Assembly (NCBI GenBank): GCA_029262895.1 | Contig: JAJCYM010000056.1 | Span: forward strand, 62,001 to 126,000 | Reading direction: 5' to 3' | Length of the DNA stretch: 64,000 nt | DNA from: Roseivirga sp. | Lineage (GTDB): Bacteria > Bacteroidota > Bacteroidia > Cytophagales > Cyclobacteriaceae | Part shown: piece after piece, positions 62,839-64,000 of the stretch | Numbering within the stretch: position 1 is the first letter of the stretch | How the letters are laid out: each line of letters begins with the position of its first letter | Notes under the pieces: model-generated | Databases searched by the model: none | Seen by the model: only the letters and a program-made list of their open reading frames with translations | Told to the model about the DNA's origin: nothing | Program-made: the position numbers and the translations under genes

Positions 62839-63717
62839 ATGAAGGTCCTATTCAAACAAATATTAACATGCTTGATCCTCTCGATAAGCCTGAATTCTTA
62901 TTCACAGGATTTCCCTCCTTTCCCCGAAAGACACCGAAGGCTCGTTCAAAGTATTAGTTTCTCTCCCGATGGAAAGGAAATGTATTTTACCTTAGCCCAT
63001 CGGGAGTATCTTGAGGCGCAGGGGAAAGCAATAACTGACGCCATTCCCCGATTGGTGATATATTCGGCACGCATAGAATCAAATGGGTGGAGTGAACCAA
63101 AGATCATCTCTTTCGGGGGAAAGTATAAGGAATACGAACCCTCAGTTTCACCAGATGGCAATTTGATGTTCTTCAACTCAAATAGACCATTGCACGGCTC
63201 TGTTCCGTTTGAAAAGAACAACATTTGGTTTTCAAGGAAAACTGATGGAAAATGGGGCGAACCTGAATACATTCCGGCTATCAACACTCAAGAATTTGAA
63301 GAATCCTATGCCACCATCACTCGAAATGGTCAGTTATTTTTTGTTGGAGAAACTCCTGTTGGGGATAAATTTCAATACTCCATTTACACCACAAGATTCA
63401 ACGGCACCTCCACTGAACCAGCTAAAAGGGTTATTGATATAGACTATCCTCAAGGCTCGGCTGATCCCTGGGTTGCGGCTGATGGTTCTTATATCATATT
63501 CACAAAATTTACTGAAAACTGGAATGAAACATGTGATTTGCATATCTCATTCAAGAAAGGAAATAGTTGGTCTAATCCGGTAAAACTGGAGGAACTAAAT
63601 TCTGAAGGTCCTGATTTTGCCGTGGCAATATCTCCGGATCAAAAATGGATTTACTATCGAAAAAACTATCAATTTCTCAAGGTTCCCTTTCTGCCTATTC
63701 TGGAAAAGTACAGATAG
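62839..63717 (+). CDS. PD40/TolB-like beta-propeller protein, exported
   Basis: 292 aa from the ATG at 62839; an in-frame TTG 21 bases upstream is rejected because the Met opens a proper signal peptide (MKVLFKQILTCLILSISLNSYSQ). Repeated PD40 motifs are seen (SISFSPDGKEMYFTL, EPSVSPDGNLMFFNS, WVAADGSYIIFTK, AISPDQKWIYYRK), giving a propeller of about five or six blades. No catalytic domain is attached. It probably binds sugars or proteins in the periplasm. The neighbouring divergent hydrolase-DUF2911 gene may be functionally linked. Confidence 0.85.
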   Translation: MKVLFKQILTCLILSISLNSYSQDFPPFPERHRRLVQSISFSPDGKEMYFTLAHREYLEAQGKAITDAIPRLVIYSARIESNGWSEPKIISFGGKYKEYEPSVSPDGNLMFFNSNRPLHGSVPFEKNNIWFSRKTDGKWGEPEYIPAINTQEFEESYATITRNGQLFFVGETPVGDKFQYSIYTTRFNGTSTEPAKRVIDIDYPQGSADPWVAADGSYIIFTKFTENWNETCDLHISFKKGNSWSNPVKLEELNSEGPDFAVAISPDQKWIYYRKNYQFLKVPFLPILEKYR

Positions 63718-63783
63718 CTTGTCATCTGTTTTCGTCATTTAATCTTTGGATAAATCCCTAAATTCAGGCAATCAAAACAATAT

Positions 63784-63800
63784 CAGGTTCTAAGAACCTG
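63784..63800. promoter_or_regulatory. 17-base palindrome upstream of trmL
   Basis: CAGGTTCT and AGAACCTG are exact arms around a single A, 58 bases before the trmL start. It may be a regulator site or leader hairpin; no T-run follows. Confidence 0.4.
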
Positions 63801-63858
63801 AGCGTCTGGTCTGTCCATGTACAGCCTGACTCCTTTACCAGAACTGAAAAAATTCACT

Positions 63859-64000
63859 ATGCCTTTTAACATCGTCCTGATAGAACCCGAGATTCCCATG
63901 AATACTGGAAATATTGGTCGGCTGAGTTTAGCCTCAGGAGCTAACCTTCATTTGGTAAAGCCCTTTGGCTTTGAGTTAGATGACAAGCGCGTAAAAAGAG
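63859..64000 (+). CDS. trmL: tRNA (cytidine(34)-2'-O)-methyltransferase TrmL, 3' end outside the window
   Basis: Partial, the first 47 codons. The start [20 protein letters not shown] and the following [20 protein letters not shown] are the conserved N-terminus of the TrmL/YibK branch of SpoU methyltransferases, with the N-T-G-N-I-G-R loop. The enzyme methylates the ribose of the wobble base of leucine tRNAs. The ATG is preceded by an A-rich stretch. The gene runs off the right edge. Confidence 0.88.
   Translation, partial: MPFNIVLIEPEIPMNTGNIGRLSLASGANLHLVKPFGFELDDKRVKR

Noticed and set aside
1-64000. tRNA, rRNA, CRISPR arrays or phage genes.
   Set aside because: I read the gaps for cloverleaf patterns, regularly spaced repeats and phage-type genes and found none.

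Overview
This window looks like a chromosomal segment of a marine-type Bacteroidota bacterium, most probably order Cytophagales. The evidence is a large family of MacB/FtsX-like permeases with a PadR-associated N-terminal prefix domain, many short lipoprotein signals (LxxC followed by acidic or polar residues), a cytophagalysin-type M43 metalloprotease, a TPR sensor kinase with a NarL-type regulator, and a promoter matching the Bacteroidota -33/-7 pattern (TTG, 19 nt, TAnnTTTG) in front of a marR gene. No rRNA, tRNA, CRISPR array, transposase or phage gene was recognised. The genus is not certain.

Layout. (1) 1-9614: four tandem, translationally coupled FtsX-like permease genes on the + strand, the first cut by the window edge, ending in a terminator. 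(2) 9828-23233: an accessory stretch of short unknown genes mixed with single enzymes (two serine hydrolases, a GGCT-fold protein, an aspartyl protease, an M43 protease, a P-loop kinase-like protein, DUF2200) and regulators (MarR, a membrane-tethered winged helix). It carries several copies of a REP-like hairpin repeat, mostly just upstream of + strand genes, and two MITE-like elements. (3) 23354-31112: an outer-membrane-like protein coupled to an FAD amine oxidase, a B12-type radical SAM enzyme, an MBL lipoprotein, an AraC-DoxX pair, an HD hydrolase and an M23-like lipoprotein. (4) 31159-35497: a NarL-type two-component operon with a small beta-rich protein, divergent from a thaumatin-like protein. 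(5) 35644-43555: three permeases and a PadR gene on the - strand. (6) 43646-53651: a sulfite-dehydrogenase-like pair, a sodium:solute symporter, a pseudo-esterase, and a + strand operon of TPR lipoprotein, cytochrome c/dehydrogenase and DUF1080-cupin protein, then a YjbR gene and a 220 bp inverted-repeat element. (7) 53954-60100: two tandem PadR-permease cassettes. (8) 60290-64000: a three-domain alpha/beta hydrolase-DUF2911-CBM9-like protein, a beta-propeller protein and the start of trmL.

The dominant theme is a nine-member expansion of orphan permeases in three clusters, with no ABC ATPase or membrane-fusion protein in view, next to PadR repressors. A 20 bp motif is shared between two of the PadR promoter regions (with variants at the third) and the promoter region of the neighbouring hydrolase-DUF2911 gene, which suggests one local regulon. 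A second theme is the REP-associated set of small orphan genes at 10-21 kb. Start codons were moved downstream for several genes where the longest open frame began at a TTG or inside a repeat or promoter.
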